The notes: generated by a model from the sequence alone, not told the origin. Counted from the first letter of the stretch, positions 55,142 to 63,741 are shown. The stretch is 64,000 bases of DNA from Paeniglutamicibacter antarcticus_C (GCF_039544305.1 NZ_BAABLK010000034.1:124001-188000), one strand, 5' to 3'. Numbers and translations: made by a program.

Positions 55142-55589
55142 TGGCGTCCTTGAGTCGATTCTTTATCGTCGCTGACCGCATTCGGGAGATGCAGAACCCA
55201 AGAATTGTGAATACGACGAGCCACTTCGCGGCACCTTCACCCCAAGATTCCGCTTCCCAAAAGCGACTGAACTGCATGACCAGGCCAAACAGGAGGCCGT
55301 ATCCTATGTAGGGTCCAGAGTGGCTCAGCACGGTTCGTGCCTTGGGACGGTTTCGCATCAACAAGTAGTACCAAAGACCCAGGGGAATGAGGAGCGTGAA
55401 CAAGCCAAGAATCATTGGCCATGAGACCACGTCGAGCAGTGTGATGACGGTCGTCAAAAGTGCCAGCAACGTGAACATGAAGCTGCGGGGAGCTTCCGTG
55501 GAGCCCACCATGGCAGTTGAGGCGCCGTCGATTTCGGCCAGCATTTCACGGGGATCAAAATCTTCTGAGCTTCGCTTGTTCTCGGTCAC
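55125..55589 (-). CDS. Membrane protein cotranscribed with the winged-helix regulator
   Basis: A 154-residue protein. A hydrophilic, acidic N-terminal part (VTENKRSSEDFDPREMLAE) is followed by four helices starting with SFMFTLLALLTTVITLLDVVSWPM. No family is named. GTG at 55589 follows GAGGAAGTC, and the longer frame upstream contains the palindromic operators. It overlaps the regulator gene, as in many regulator/membrane-protein pairs. Confidence 0.72.
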   Translation of the reverse strand: MTENKRSSEDFDPREMLAEIDGASTAMVGSTEAPRSFMFTLLALLTTVITLLDVVSWPMILGLFTLLIPLGLWYYLLMRNRPKARTVLSHSGPYIGYGLLFGLVMQFSRFWEAESWGEGAAKWLVVFTILGFCISRMRSATIKNRLKDANERPL

Positions 55590-55599
55590 GACTTCCTCG

Positions 55600-55668
55600 C
55601 TTTCCGTTAGGGAAAGCGTGCTCTTTCCGGGACGGAAAGTCAAAAAGTAGGCAGTACGTCTCCTACTT
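55600..55668 (-). promoter_or_regulatory. Duplicated operator upstream of the membrane protein/regulator operon
   Basis: CTTTCC-N5-GGAAAG occurs twice (55600-55616 and 55623-55639), 23 bases apart, and AAGTAGG-N10-CCTACTT follows at 55645-55668. All lie within 80 bases of the start codon, and probably form the autoregulatory binding sites of the winged-helix protein. Confidence 0.7.
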
Positions 55669-56136
55669 GGCGTTCTTATGGGCGATCCATCGATCGAACT
55701 AGAAAGAGCGTCATAAATCTCCAAGAACTAAGCGTTCCACAAGAAGGTTCGTAACCGAACAGAACCTTCTCTGACTTGCTCCGTTGCAGACGATGAGTAT
55801 CGATGATTCCATTTGACACGTCCGCTGGTCTGTCCGTGGAACGCCCCTGAAGCGGCAGGCTACTCCGATAGCTACAGATCGATGGATTCGCCGAAGTTCA
55901 AGAGCAAACCATCTGTTGCCACGGGCAATCACCGGCCCTCGGCGTCTTCATCAGCTATCCGTTGCAGCCACGGCCATGTTGCCAGGGAGGATTCGACCAT
56001 GGCGTGGATTTCCGATCCAACCTTCCACAGCGTCTGCTGTCGCCACACCCACCAGGCTCGAATCTTACGAACCTGAAGCAGGAACGGACGTACCCACCCG
56101 GGAAATCGAGGCAGGGCCCACCCCGCCAGCTACGTC
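55669..56136. other. Intergenic spacer upstream of the membrane-protein operon
   Basis: About 470 bases in which no gene is recognised; it separates the regulator pair from the bkd operon. Confidence 0.45.
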
Positions 56137-56181
56137 AATGCCCGGGCCACCGGACCATGCTGGTCAGATGGCCCGGGCATT
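56137..56181 (-). terminator. Terminator of the bkd operon
   Basis: Stem AATGCCCGGGCCA / TGGCCCGGGCATT with a partly paired loop, 28 bases beyond the E2 stop. Confidence 0.75.
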
Positions 56182-56208
56182 GTCATGCTCAAGCGATGCG
56201 CTGCGCTG

Positions 56209-57648
56209 TTAGAGGTCCGCCAGCGCCGAGGCCGGGTTCTCCATGGCATCTGCAACGAAGCGCAGGAAGCCTGCCGCCGTGCCGCCGTCGCACACACGAT
56301 GGTCGAACGCCAATGTCAGCTCGGTCATCTTGCGTACGGCAAGCTCACCGTCGACAACCCACGGTTTGTCGATGATCCGGCCAACACCCAGGATCGCAAC
56401 CTCCGGGTAGTTGATGATGGCGGCAGACCCGTCAACACCAAAGACGCCGTAGTTGTTCAACGTGAACGTGCCGCTGGTGAGCTCGGCAACCGTTGCCTTG
56501 CCGGCGCGGGTGACCTCGGTCAACCGGGCGAGCTCGGCGTTGATGCCGCGTGCGCTGAGTTTCTGCGCGTTGCGGATGGCCGGAACCATCAGCCCGCGAT
56601 CGGTCTGCGCCGCAATGCCCAGGTTGATGCCGTCGAACCCAACGATCTCGGATTCACCTTGGTCGTTGGTTTCAATGCGGCTGTTCAATGCTGGGTGCTT
56701 CTGCAGCCCGGCAACGACGAAGCGCGAAATGAACGCCAGCAGGCCCGGTGTGTTGTTCGGATCGCTCGCCTTCATGGCCGAACGCATCTGCAACAGGTTG
56801 GTGGCATCGACGTCGACCCACACGGTTGCCTCGGGGATCTCGCTGCGCGAGCGGGTCATCGCCTGGGCAATGGTCTTGCGCACGCCGTTGATTGGGGTCC
56901 GCGAAGCAACAGCCAGGCCCGAACGTGGATCAAGTATGCCGGTGACCGCGCCGGCCGACGGCGCTGCGGAAGCAGGCACCGGTGCCGATGGGGTCACTGG
57001 TGCCGCTGCCGGAGCAGCCGGGGCTGCGCTTCTGGCTGCGGCGGCCTCGACGTCGGCGCGCAGGATCAGCCCGCCGGCGCCGCTTCCGTTGAGCGTGGCG
57101 ATGTCCACTCCGCGGTCCTTGGCCAGCTTGCGCACCAGCGGCGAGATGACCAACGGTGCACTGCGAGGCGTTGAAGCGGCTTCTTGGGCTGCCGGTGCCG
57201 GGGTGTTGCCGGCGCCGTTGCGCGGGCGACGCTTGCGCGCCTTGGCCGAGAGCCCCTCGGGGGTCCCATAGCCGATGAGCACGTTGCCCGAGCCTCCGCC
57301 TTCCGGGGCCTTGGCACCGGCTTGCTCTTCCTCGCGGTAGCTCTGCGCCACTTCGCGCACAGGTGTCGTTTCCTTGGGTTCCGGCGCCTTCTCGGGCGCG
57401 GAGCTGCCTTCTTCGACGACAGAGAACAACGGGGTGTCGACCAGCACCATTTCCCCGACGGCGCCGTGGAGTTCATGTACGGTTCCGGCGTAGGGGCTTG
57501 GCACCTCCACCATTGACTTGGCTGTTTCGACCTCCGCGATGGGCTGGTCAATGACGACGGTGTCGCCTACGGAGACAAGCCACTTCACCAGCTCGGCCTC
57601 GGTCAGTCCCTCACCCAGATCCGGCAACAAAAAGGTTTTCACGCTCAT
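56209..57648 (-). CDS. Branched-chain 2-oxoacid dehydrogenase E2 (dihydrolipoamide acyltransferase)
   Basis: A 479-residue E2 component. N-terminal lipoyl domain with the lipoylated Lys in EVETAKSMVEVP (about residue 45), an Ala/Pro-rich linker, a peripheral-subunit-binding domain near residue 165 (ISPLVRKLAKDRGVDI), and a C-terminal acyltransferase domain ending in FDHRVCDGGTAAGF, with the catalytic His. ATG at 57648 has GGAAGGAG. The gene overlaps E1-beta by four bases. Confidence 0.92.
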   Translation of the reverse strand: MSVKTFLLPDLGEGLTEAELVKWLVSVGDTVVIDQPIAEVETAKSMVEVPSPYAGTVHELHGAVGEMVLVDTPLFSVVEEGSSAPEKAPEPKETTPVREVAQSYREEEQAGAKAPEGGGSGNVLIGYGTPEGLSAKARKRRPRNGAGNTPAPAAQEAASTPRSAPLVISPLVRKLAKDRGVDIATLNGSGAGGLILRADVEAAAARSAAPAAPAAAPVTPSAPVPASAAPSAGAVTGILDPRSGLAVASRTPINGVRKTIAQAMTRSRSEIPEATVWVDVDATNLLQMRSAMKASDPNNTPGLLAFISRFVVAGLQKHPALNSRIETNDQGESEIVGFDGINLGIAAQTDRGLMVPAIRNAQKLSARGINAELARLTEVTRAGKATVAELTSGTFTLNNYGVFGVDGSAAIINYPEVAILGVGRIIDKPWVVDGELAVRKMTELTLAFDHRVCDGGTAAGFLRFVADAMENPASALADL

Positions 57649-58745
57649 GCTCCTTCCTCCCATTGCAAGGCATCCACGGCATCCAGGATGCGGTCAACGG
57701 ATGGCAAGTAGTACTTCTCAAGTTTCGGCGCCGCGTACGGGGTATCGAACCCGGTCACGCGCAGCACCGGTGCTGCCAAGGAGTGGAAGCACCGTTCCTG
57801 GATCCGGGCAACGATTTCCGAAGCCACCGAGGCGAATCCGGGGGCCTCGGCGATGACCACTGCCCGCCCGGTCTTGCGCACCGAGGCGCAGATCGTGGCG
57901 TCATCCAGCGGAACGATGGTGCGCACGTCGATGACTTCAATGCTGCGCCCTTCCAAGGCTGCTGCTTCCGCGGCGGCCATGGCAGTGGAAACGGAGGGAC
58001 CGTAGGCAACCAACGTGGCGTCGGTGCCGGAGCGCGCGATGGCTGCCTTTCCTTCGGTCGGCGGAACGGCGTCGGTCTCGTGCGAAACACGCAACGCGTC
58101 GAGGTCGACCTGTTCCTTGGACCAGTAGAGCTTCTTGGGCTCCATGAAGATGACCGGATCCGGGGAATCGATGGCTTCGCGCAGCATTAGGTAGGCGTCG
58201 CGCACCGTGGCCGGGGTAAAGACCTTGAGTCCGGGGGTGTGCGCATAGATCGTCTCGGAGGAGTCACAGTGGTGCTCCACTCCCCCGACGCCGCCGGCGT
58301 AGGGGATGCGGATGACCATCGGCAGTTTCATCTTGCCCTTGGTGCGGTTGTGCATCTTGGCAACGTGCGAAGCGATTTGCTCGAAGGCCGGGTATGCGAA
58401 GGCATCGAACTGCATCTCGATGACCGGGCGCATGCCGTTCATCGCCATGCCGATGGCCATGCCGACGATGCCGGACTCCGCCAAGGGCGTGTCGAAGCAG
58501 CGTGAAGTGCCAAAACGCTTGGTCAGTCCGTCGGTGATGCGAAAGACTCCGCCCAGGACGCCGACGTCTTCACCGAAGACCAATACCGAGTCCTCAAGCG
58601 CCATGGCATCGGCCATCGCGGTGTTCAGTGCCTTGGCGAAGGTCACCGGCTTCAGGCCGGTGTCCGCGGTGCGTGCCGCAGCCTCGGCGGTTGCCGCGCT
58701 GACGTTGCCGTTCTCGGCCGAAGAAGTGGTTACGGTGGGGCTCAT
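57645..58745 (-). CDS. Branched-chain 2-oxoacid dehydrogenase E1 beta subunit
   Basis: A 366-residue transketolase-like subunit: VFGEDVGVLGGVFRIT at the N-terminus, FDTPLAESGIVGMAIGMAM, and AGGVGGVEHHCDS are typical. The first 25 residues are a low-complexity Ala/Thr extension. With the alpha subunit it decarboxylates branched 2-oxoacids. It overlaps E1-alpha (ATGA) and E2 (ATGA). Confidence 0.93.
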   Translation of the reverse strand: MSPTVTTSSAENGNVSAATAEAAARTADTGLKPVTFAKALNTAMADAMALEDSVLVFGEDVGVLGGVFRITDGLTKRFGTSRCFDTPLAESGIVGMAIGMAMNGMRPVIEMQFDAFAYPAFEQIASHVAKMHNRTKGKMKLPMVIRIPYAGGVGGVEHHCDSSETIYAHTPGLKVFTPATVRDAYLMLREAIDSPDPVIFMEPKKLYWSKEQVDLDALRVSHETDAVPPTEGKAAIARSGTDATLVAYGPSVSTAMAAAEAAALEGRSIEVIDVRTIVPLDDATICASVRKTGRAVVIAEAPGFASVASEIVARIQERCFHSLAAPVLRVTGFDTPYAAPKLEKYYLPSVDRILDAVDALQWEEGA

Positions 58746-59911
58746 TTTGCGTCCTCCTCGCGGGCGAGTTCGTCGGCGAGCATTGCCGCCTGCTCGGTCA
58801 TCTGGGTGGTGGGGGTCGAGTAAACGTAGGCGAAGAGCTCGGCTGGATCCGGGACGTTTTCCGAATTCATGCCATCGCGCAGTGTCTTGGCCACTGCCTC
58901 GGCGCTGGCGGTGATCCGTGCTTGGGTTTCCTCGGGCAGCAGTCCGGCCTCGTCAAGATAGGTGCGCATGCGGGTGACCGGGTCCTTGGCAATCCATTCC
59001 TGGACTTCGGCATCCTCGCGGTAACGGGTCGCGTCATCGGCGTTGGTATGCGCCTGCATGCGGTAGGTGTGTGCCTCGACCAGCAACGGGCCGTTGCCCT
59101 CGCGGGCCAAGCGCACGGCGCGGCCCAGCACCGAGAGCAGTGCCACCAGGTCGTTGCCGTCCACACGCTCGCCGGCCATGCCGTAGCCCACTGCCTTGTG
59201 GGCCAGCGACGGTGCGACGGACTGCTGGGAAAGCGGAACCGAGATCGCGTACTGGTTGTTCTGCACGAAGAAGATCACCGGGAGGTTGAAGACCGCGGCG
59301 AAGTTCAGGGCCTCGTGGAAGTCGCCCTCGGAGGTGGCGCCGTCGCCGCACATGGCGATCACGACGGTGTCCTCGCCACGCAGCTTCGCGGCGTGGGCCA
59401 CGCCCACGGCATGGAGCAGCTGGGTGGTCAACGGTGTCGCCTGCGCGGAGACCTTGTACTGCTTCGGGTCGTAACCGCAGTGCCAGTCACCGCGGAAGCC
59501 GACCATGACCTCCATGGGGGCAACGCCCTTGGCCATGACGGCCACCGAGTCGCGGTAGGTCGGGAACATCCAGTCATTCTCACCCAGGCACAAGGCCGCG
59601 GCGACCTGGCAGGCTTCCTGTCCGTGGCTTGAGGGGTAGACGGCCATGCGTCCCTGACGCACCAGAGCGGAGTTCTGGTCGTTGACGCGCCGTCCGACGA
59701 CCAGCTGCTCGTAGGCATCCACGAGGGCCCGGGGGCTTGGCAGCGGATACTCGTGACCGGGCTCGGCGCCTTGCTGCCCCGAGGGGTGCAACTTGCCGTT
59801 GACATCAAGCATATGGATTTCGGTCCGGGCCGGGAGCATGTAGTCCTCGGGGGTGATTCCGAATTTACTGCTCACCTGCTCGATTGCATCGCGTGGTTCG
59901 GTGCTAGTCAC
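58742..59911 (-). CDS. Branched-chain 2-oxoacid dehydrogenase E1 alpha subunit
   Basis: A 389-residue ThDP-binding subunit. The motif GDGATSEGDFHEALNFA and then VQNNQYAIS are the ThDP-binding signature, with EAHTYRMQAHTNADD near residue 290. It decarboxylates the oxoacids of Leu, Ile and Val. It is the first gene of the operon; the start is GTG at 59911 with AAGG upstream. The Lrp-type gene is divergent. Confidence 0.93.
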   Translation of the reverse strand: MTSTEPRDAIEQVSSKFGITPEDYMLPARTEIHMLDVNGKLHPSGQQGAEPGHEYPLPSPRALVDAYEQLVVGRRVNDQNSALVRQGRMAVYPSSHGQEACQVAAALCLGENDWMFPTYRDSVAVMAKGVAPMEVMVGFRGDWHCGYDPKQYKVSAQATPLTTQLLHAVGVAHAAKLRGEDTVVIAMCGDGATSEGDFHEALNFAAVFNLPVIFFVQNNQYAISVPLSQQSVAPSLAHKAVGYGMAGERVDGNDLVALLSVLGRAVRLAREGNGPLLVEAHTYRMQAHTNADDATRYREDAEVQEWIAKDPVTRMRTYLDEAGLLPEETQARITASAEAVAKTLRDGMNSENVPDPAELFAYVYSTPTTQMTEQAAMLADELAREEDAK

Positions 59912-60023
59912 GGTTCACGCCTTTCTGGTGTCTTCGTCGGACGCAAACCACGGGGATCACCGGGCAGCGCGTCAGTTCTTATCTCAAGTATGGCTATTTT
60001 GGCGGTAATGTATCCAGCTTCGT

Positions 60024-60096
60024 AGAATATTCTGGAAAACTGTGCATGAGATTGCTATTCTTGTAGACAGATTGAAAATGTGACCATTACTACAAG
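60024..60096. promoter_or_regulatory. Operator region between bkd and the Lrp-type gene
   Basis: An AT-rich stretch in an otherwise GC-rich region. AGAATATTCT at 60024-60033 is a perfect palindrome, and CTTGTAG (60060-60066) is inverted as CTACAAG (60090-60096). Both fit an Lrp/AsnC-type site controlling the divergent promoters. Confidence 0.5.
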
Positions 60097-60580
60097 ATGG
60101 TTTCTAGACAAAGCAGAAAGCGACGTTTCCATGGAGACTCCCTCGGTTCGACTCGATGAGGTGGATCGGCGGATCCTGGAGGAACTGACCAAGGACGGAC
60201 GTCAGTCAGTCACCACCGTTGCGCAGAAGGTCCACGTCTCACGGGCGCACGCATATTCCCGGATCAACAGGCTCCAGGACGAGGGTGTCATCACCCGTTA
60301 CACCGCGGTCATCGACCCCCTGCGTGCCGGGCTGCGCGCCAGCGCATACGTCACCCTGAAATTGCGCCAGCACTCCTGGCGGGAACTGCGCGAACGCCTT
60401 GCTGCCATGAACGAAGTCCACCACATCGGGCTCGTCGGCGGGAACTTCGACGTGATCCTCTTGGTGCGCGCGCGTGACAACGTGGATCTGCGCCGGGTGA
60501 TCTTTGAACAGATCCAAGCCATGCCGGGGGTGCTGGACACCCAGACGTTCCTGGTTTTCGAGGATGTCGATACGCGCTAG
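60080..60580 (+). CDS. Lrp/AsnC family regulator (BkdR-like)
   Basis: A 166-residue Lrp-type regulator: HTH RQSVTTVAQKVHVSRAHAYSRINRLQ (about residues 38-63), followed by the RAM ligand domain (TRYTAVIDPL and onward). GTG at 60080 gives an N-terminal extension, while ATG at 60131 (METPSVRLDEVDRRIL) is the usual family start. Its position opposite bkd makes it the probable regulator of that operon. Confidence 0.87.
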   Translation: MTITTRWFLDKAESDVSMETPSVRLDEVDRRILEELTKDGRQSVTTVAQKVHVSRAHAYSRINRLQDEGVITRYTAVIDPLRAGLRASAYVTLKLRQHSWRELRERLAAMNEVHHIGLVGGNFDVILLVRARDNVDLRRVIFEQIQAMPGVLDTQTFLVFEDVDTR

Positions 60581-60609
60581 TTCCGCAGTTCGACCATAGG
60601 CTCGTGCCC

Positions 60610-60639
60610 ATGGACCTAGCACTTCGGGTGCCTTGGTGA
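60610..60639 (+). CDS. Putative leaderless 9-codon upstream ORF
   Basis: ATG at 60610 opens MDLALRVPW, whose TGA overlaps the GTG start of the MFS gene. TAGGCT at 60597-60602 lies seven bases before it. The arrangement parallels the one at 9582-9620. Confidence 0.4.
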   Translation: MDLALRVPW

Positions 60640-61928
60640 AGGAGACCCCGGTCGAATCAGCCCCTGTTCAATCCGACGGACCACCGCTCCCCGGGCAGCT
60701 CAGGCGTGTCCCAGGGTTCCCCGTCCTGCTGTTGTCCGTGGCCTTCGGGGCGGTAGCCTCGGGCATTTTGAACGTCGCGAACGATCTGGTGGCAATCTAT
60801 GCGCTCGGGGCCAACGCGACCCAAATCGGAATGCTCAATGCCTCCGAATCCATGGCTTTCTTGTTCCTTGCCGTCCCCGCAGGCATCATGCTTGATCGGG
60901 TCAACCGGATCAAGACCATGATGTGGGCCCAGTTGGCTGCGGGGCTGTCGATATCCTCGGTACCGCTGGCGTGGATGCTGGGTGTGTTGAGCTATCCGCA
61001 ACTGGTGTTCGTTTCGTTCTTTGTCGGTGCTGCGGGCATGCTTTGGGCCATGGGTGCCGGTTCGGCGATACCGGGCATGGTGGGACGCGGTTTGGCCTGC
61101 TCGGCCTTTGCACGCAAGGAAAGCGTCGACACCTCGGCGGGAATCATCTCCCCCGGGCTCGCCGGCATCCTGATTTCAGTGATCTCGGCACCATTCACGC
61201 TGTTCGTGGCCGCGGCGGCCAACCTGTTCGCCGCTGCCACGTTGTTGTGGGGCTTTCCTCAAACAGGATCCTCACCCGCACCCCACTCGCTACCGGCGAC
61301 GCGGGTCGGCTTCAGGCGGTCCTTCGGGGAGGGGCTTCGGTTCACGCTCAAACACCCCACGATAAGAGCGCTGATTTCCTCTTCGGTGATGACGAACATG
61401 GGCCTGGCCTTTGGCTCGGCCCTGGAAACCCTGTTTTTCGTGAAAGTCCTTGGATTCACGCCACAGGTGATTGGCCTGGTCATTTCCACCATTGCCGTTG
61501 GCGGATTGCTGGGTTCCTTGGTGGTTCCGGTGCTTGTGGCGAAGCTGGGCGAATACCGGATACTGGCCTTTTCGATCCTTGGCCTGCCTCTGGTCGTGGC
61601 GCTCATGCCCTTGGCAGCGTTGGCCCCACTCGGAGCGCTGGCGATGGTGGTGTCCCATTCGGTGCTCTACAACGCGTTGATGGTCTCCTACAACGCAACC
61701 GCCTACGGACTGCTGGCAAGTTTTACCCCGGAGCACATGATGGGCCGTCAGCAGGGCTTCCGTTTAGTCTTCACCATGGGTCCGGTGCCGTTCCTTGGCA
61801 TTGTCGGCGGCCTGTTGGGCGATGCCTTGGGCCTGCAGCAGGCCATGTGGATCTGGGTAGGCCTTACGGCCTTCTCCGCTTTGCCTTTGATCCCCTTGGT
61901 ACGGCGCACGAACCGTCAAGAAGCCTAG
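60636..61928 (+). CDS. MFS transporter
   Basis: A 430-residue major facilitator with 12 helices and the loop motif PAGIMLDRVNRIKTM after helix 2. Substrate unknown; the GTG start at 60636 is coupled to a short upstream ORF. The stop shares CTAG with the convergent HTH gene's stop. Confidence 0.83.
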   Translation: MKETPVESAPVQSDGPPLPGQLRRVPGFPVLLLSVAFGAVASGILNVANDLVAIYALGANATQIGMLNASESMAFLFLAVPAGIMLDRVNRIKTMMWAQLAAGLSISSVPLAWMLGVLSYPQLVFVSFFVGAAGMLWAMGAGSAIPGMVGRGLACSAFARKESVDTSAGIISPGLAGILISVISAPFTLFVAAAANLFAAATLLWGFPQTGSSPAPHSLPATRVGFRRSFGEGLRFTLKHPTIRALISSSVMTNMGLAFGSALETLFFVKVLGFTPQVIGLVISTIAVGGLLGSLVVPVLVAKLGEYRILAFSILGLPLVVALMPLAALAPLGALAMVVSHSVLYNALMVSYNATAYGLLASFTPEHMMGRQQGFRLVFTMGPVPFLGIVGGLLGDALGLQQAMWIWVGLTAFSALPLIPLVRRTNRQEA

Positions 61929-62161
61929 CCGGTACCTTGCCCCGGAGATCCGGGCGCATAGGAAAACACACTGGTGAGCGGCTTGCCAAAGACCTGGGCA
62001 ATGCGGAATGCGGTTTCAAGCGAGGGTGAATATTTTCCGTGTTCGATGGCAATGACGGTCTGCCGTGTGACCCCGATCCGTGCGGCAAGTTCCGCTTGGG
62101 TCATGTTCTCACTCGCACCCCTGAGTTCGCGCATGGAGTTGCCGATTTGTCCCCGGCTCAC
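61925..62161 (-). CDS. XRE-family regulator (YgzD-like)
   Basis: A 78-residue regulator with a full-length XRE HTH (NMTQAELAARIGVTRQTVIAIEHGKYSPSLETAFRIAQVFGK, within residues 15-60). The start is GTG at 62161, overlapping the stop of the membrane-protein gene (GTGA), so the two are coupled. This pairing with a DUF2178-type membrane protein is a known arrangement; it probably represses its own operon via the two sites at 62609-62673. Confidence 0.86.
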   Translation of the reverse strand: MSRGQIGNSMRELRGASENMTQAELAARIGVTRQTVIAIEHGKYSPSLETAFRIAQVFGKPLTSVFSYAPGSPGQGTG

Positions 62162-62595
62162 CACGCCCGCACACCGCTTCGATAACCGCGCAGCTGCACT
62201 ACGGCACCGACAATGACTGAGAGTCCCAATCCAGCAAAAATGGTCGAAGCGATCCAAAAGTGCTCGGTCTCGTTGAAAGCCAAGGACAACACTATCGCCG
62301 AGGACAACAACAGGACTCGGAACTGGGCTTGGTCTGCGCGTCCAGTGATCTCCAGATCCCTCTCATCGGCCCCCACACCTTCACCACCACTGCTTTTCAG
62401 CAAAACCGCCCGCATCACCCACACGGGAACAGCCATGACGAAAACGCACGCGAGCATCTGAAGCGAGTAGTTTTGCTCGCCCACGACGCTGCCGGCCACG
62501 TTACAAAGCAGCACTACGGCGGCAAACGCCAGCATGCCAATTCCAGCGGAAACAACGGTCGTCCACGCCACTTTTTCTTCATCGGCCATGCTCAT
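62158..62595 (-). CDS. DUF2178-like membrane protein
   Basis: A 145-residue protein with four helices: two N-terminal (about 10-60), a hydrophilic loop with GADERDLEITGRADQAQFR in the middle, and two C-terminal. The DERD-type loop is the mark of DUF2178 proteins found with small XRE regulators. ATG at 62595 is used (ATG 62589 is possible). It is the first gene of the operon. Confidence 0.75.
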   Translation of the reverse strand: MSMADEEKVAWTTVVSAGIGMLAFAAVVLLCNVAGSVVGEQNYSLQMLACVFVMAVPVWVMRAVLLKSSGGEGVGADERDLEITGRADQAQFRVLLLSSAIVLSLAFNETEHFWIASTIFAGLGLSVIVGAVVQLRGYRSGVRAW

Positions 62596-62608
62596 CAAAT
62601 CCCAAAAT

Positions 62609-62673
62609 GTAAAGAATACTTTACCTTGGAGTTTACCGATCGGACGGATGGATGGATGTAAATAATACTTGAC
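62609..62673 (-). promoter_or_regulatory. Paired operators of the XRE/DUF2178 operon
   Basis: GTAAAGAATACTTTAC at 62609-62624 is a palindrome with perfect 6-base arms; a degenerate copy GTAAATAATACTTGAC lies at 62658-62673. They sit 14 and 63 bases before the start codon, where a repressor would block transcription. GTAAAG-type palindromes are the known target shape for this regulator class. Confidence 0.7.
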
Positions 62674-62764
62674 ATTCACGCGGTGGAAGGACCGCGTCGA
62701 CACCCCGCGGATAGGTCCGCTTGGGCAGAAATCCCGGCACATCCCATCGCGAGTCAACGACGGC

Positions 62765-62780
62765 ACATGTAGCTACATGT
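62765..62780. promoter_or_regulatory. Perfect 16-base palindrome
   Basis: ACATGTAGCTACATGT lies alone between the regulator operon promoter and the Paa genes. Could be an operator or an accidental repeat. Confidence 0.4.
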
Positions 62781-62819
62781 TCGTCCTCGCCGGAATCCGC
62801 GAAAAATTCCGCACGCAGA

Positions 62820-62850
62820 AACGGCGTCCCGCCATGGCAGGGACGCCGTT
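62820..62850 (-). terminator. Terminator after the enoyl-CoA hydratase gene
   Basis: Stem AACGGCGTCCC / GGGACGCCGTT with a 9-base loop, 26 bases beyond the stop, followed on the minus strand by TTTC. Confidence 0.8.
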
Positions 62851-62876
62851 CAAAAACACCAGCAGAGAGCGTCTGT

Positions 62877-63656
62877 CTAGCCCTTGAAGGTGGGCTTGCG
62901 CTTTTCCTGGAATGCAAGGAAACCCTCGGCATAGTCCTCGGTAGCGCACAGATCGGCCTGCGCCTGGTTCTCGTCGGCCATCGACTCCCACAATCCCAGC
63001 CGGGCATCACGGATCTGGGCAACAAGTTCCTTCGAAGCGCGGAACGCCTCGGTGGCACCGGTGGCAACCTTGGCCACGATACGGCGCGTGTTCTCCAACA
63101 AGTCCTCGGCGTCCATGGCGCGGGAGAACAGGCCGGAGGCCACGGCGTCGGCACCGCTGATCAGCTCGGCGGTGTAAATCAAATCCAGTGTGCGGTGCGT
63201 TCCCAGCCGTTCGGTGAACAGCCAATGCCCTCCCGAATCCAAGGTCGCTCCAAGATTCGCAAAGGGCGAGCCGATCTTTGCATTCTCGGCGACGTAAACA
63301 ACGTCGGTGGCAATGGCCAGGCCCAGGCCCACTCCGAGGCAACCGCCCTGGACGGCGGCGAAGGTCGGCGCCGGGAAGGATGACATCTTGGCCAGCAATG
63401 GCTGCACCTTGCCCCCGAGGTAGCCCATGACATCGTCGTCGGCGGGAACAACACCGGAGATATCACGTCCGGCACAGAAACCGCGGCCTTCCCCACGCAG
63501 CAACAGCGCACGGACCTCGCCGCTCTCCACGCCTTCGGCAGCCTTGTCGTAGGCAGCTGAGATTTCCTCCAGCGCAGCCTCGTTCAGCGCGTTCATTTTT
63601 TCCGGGGCGTTGAGGACGATCTCGGCTACGCCATCGGAAATGCTCAGTTCGATCAT
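62877..63656 (-). CDS. Enoyl-CoA hydratase/isomerase (phenylacetate-linked)
   Basis: A 259-residue crotonase-fold enzyme: GEGRGFCAGRDISGV and AAVQGGCLGVGLGLAIATD provide the oxyanion hole. Its place next to paaE suggests the phenylacetyl-CoA pathway (ring-epoxide isomerase or hydratase, PaaG/PaaF-like). ATG at 63656 is used because the longer frame overlaps the upstream gene. It is 85 bases downstream of paaE on the same strand. Confidence 0.85.
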   Translation of the reverse strand: MIELSISDGVAEIVLNAPEKMNALNEAALEEISAAYDKAAEGVESGEVRALLLRGEGRGFCAGRDISGVVPADDDVMGYLGGKVQPLLAKMSSFPAPTFAAVQGGCLGVGLGLAIATDVVYVAENAKIGSPFANLGATLDSGGHWLFTERLGTHRTLDLIYTAELISGADAVASGLFSRAMDAEDLLENTRRIVAKVATGATEAFRASKELVAQIRDARLGLWESMADENQAQADLCATEDYAEGFLAFQEKRKPTFKG

Positions 63657-63741
63657 TTTGGTCCGTTCACTCAGGTTTTGCGGGACATATGCCAAGGATC
63701 CACCGGCAGCAGCCGATGGATCCTTGCCTTGGAGATAGTGC

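Noticed and set aside
62637..62658. GGAT tandem repeat near the DUF2178 promoter
   Set aside because: Only three units; too short to treat as a phase-variable repeat.
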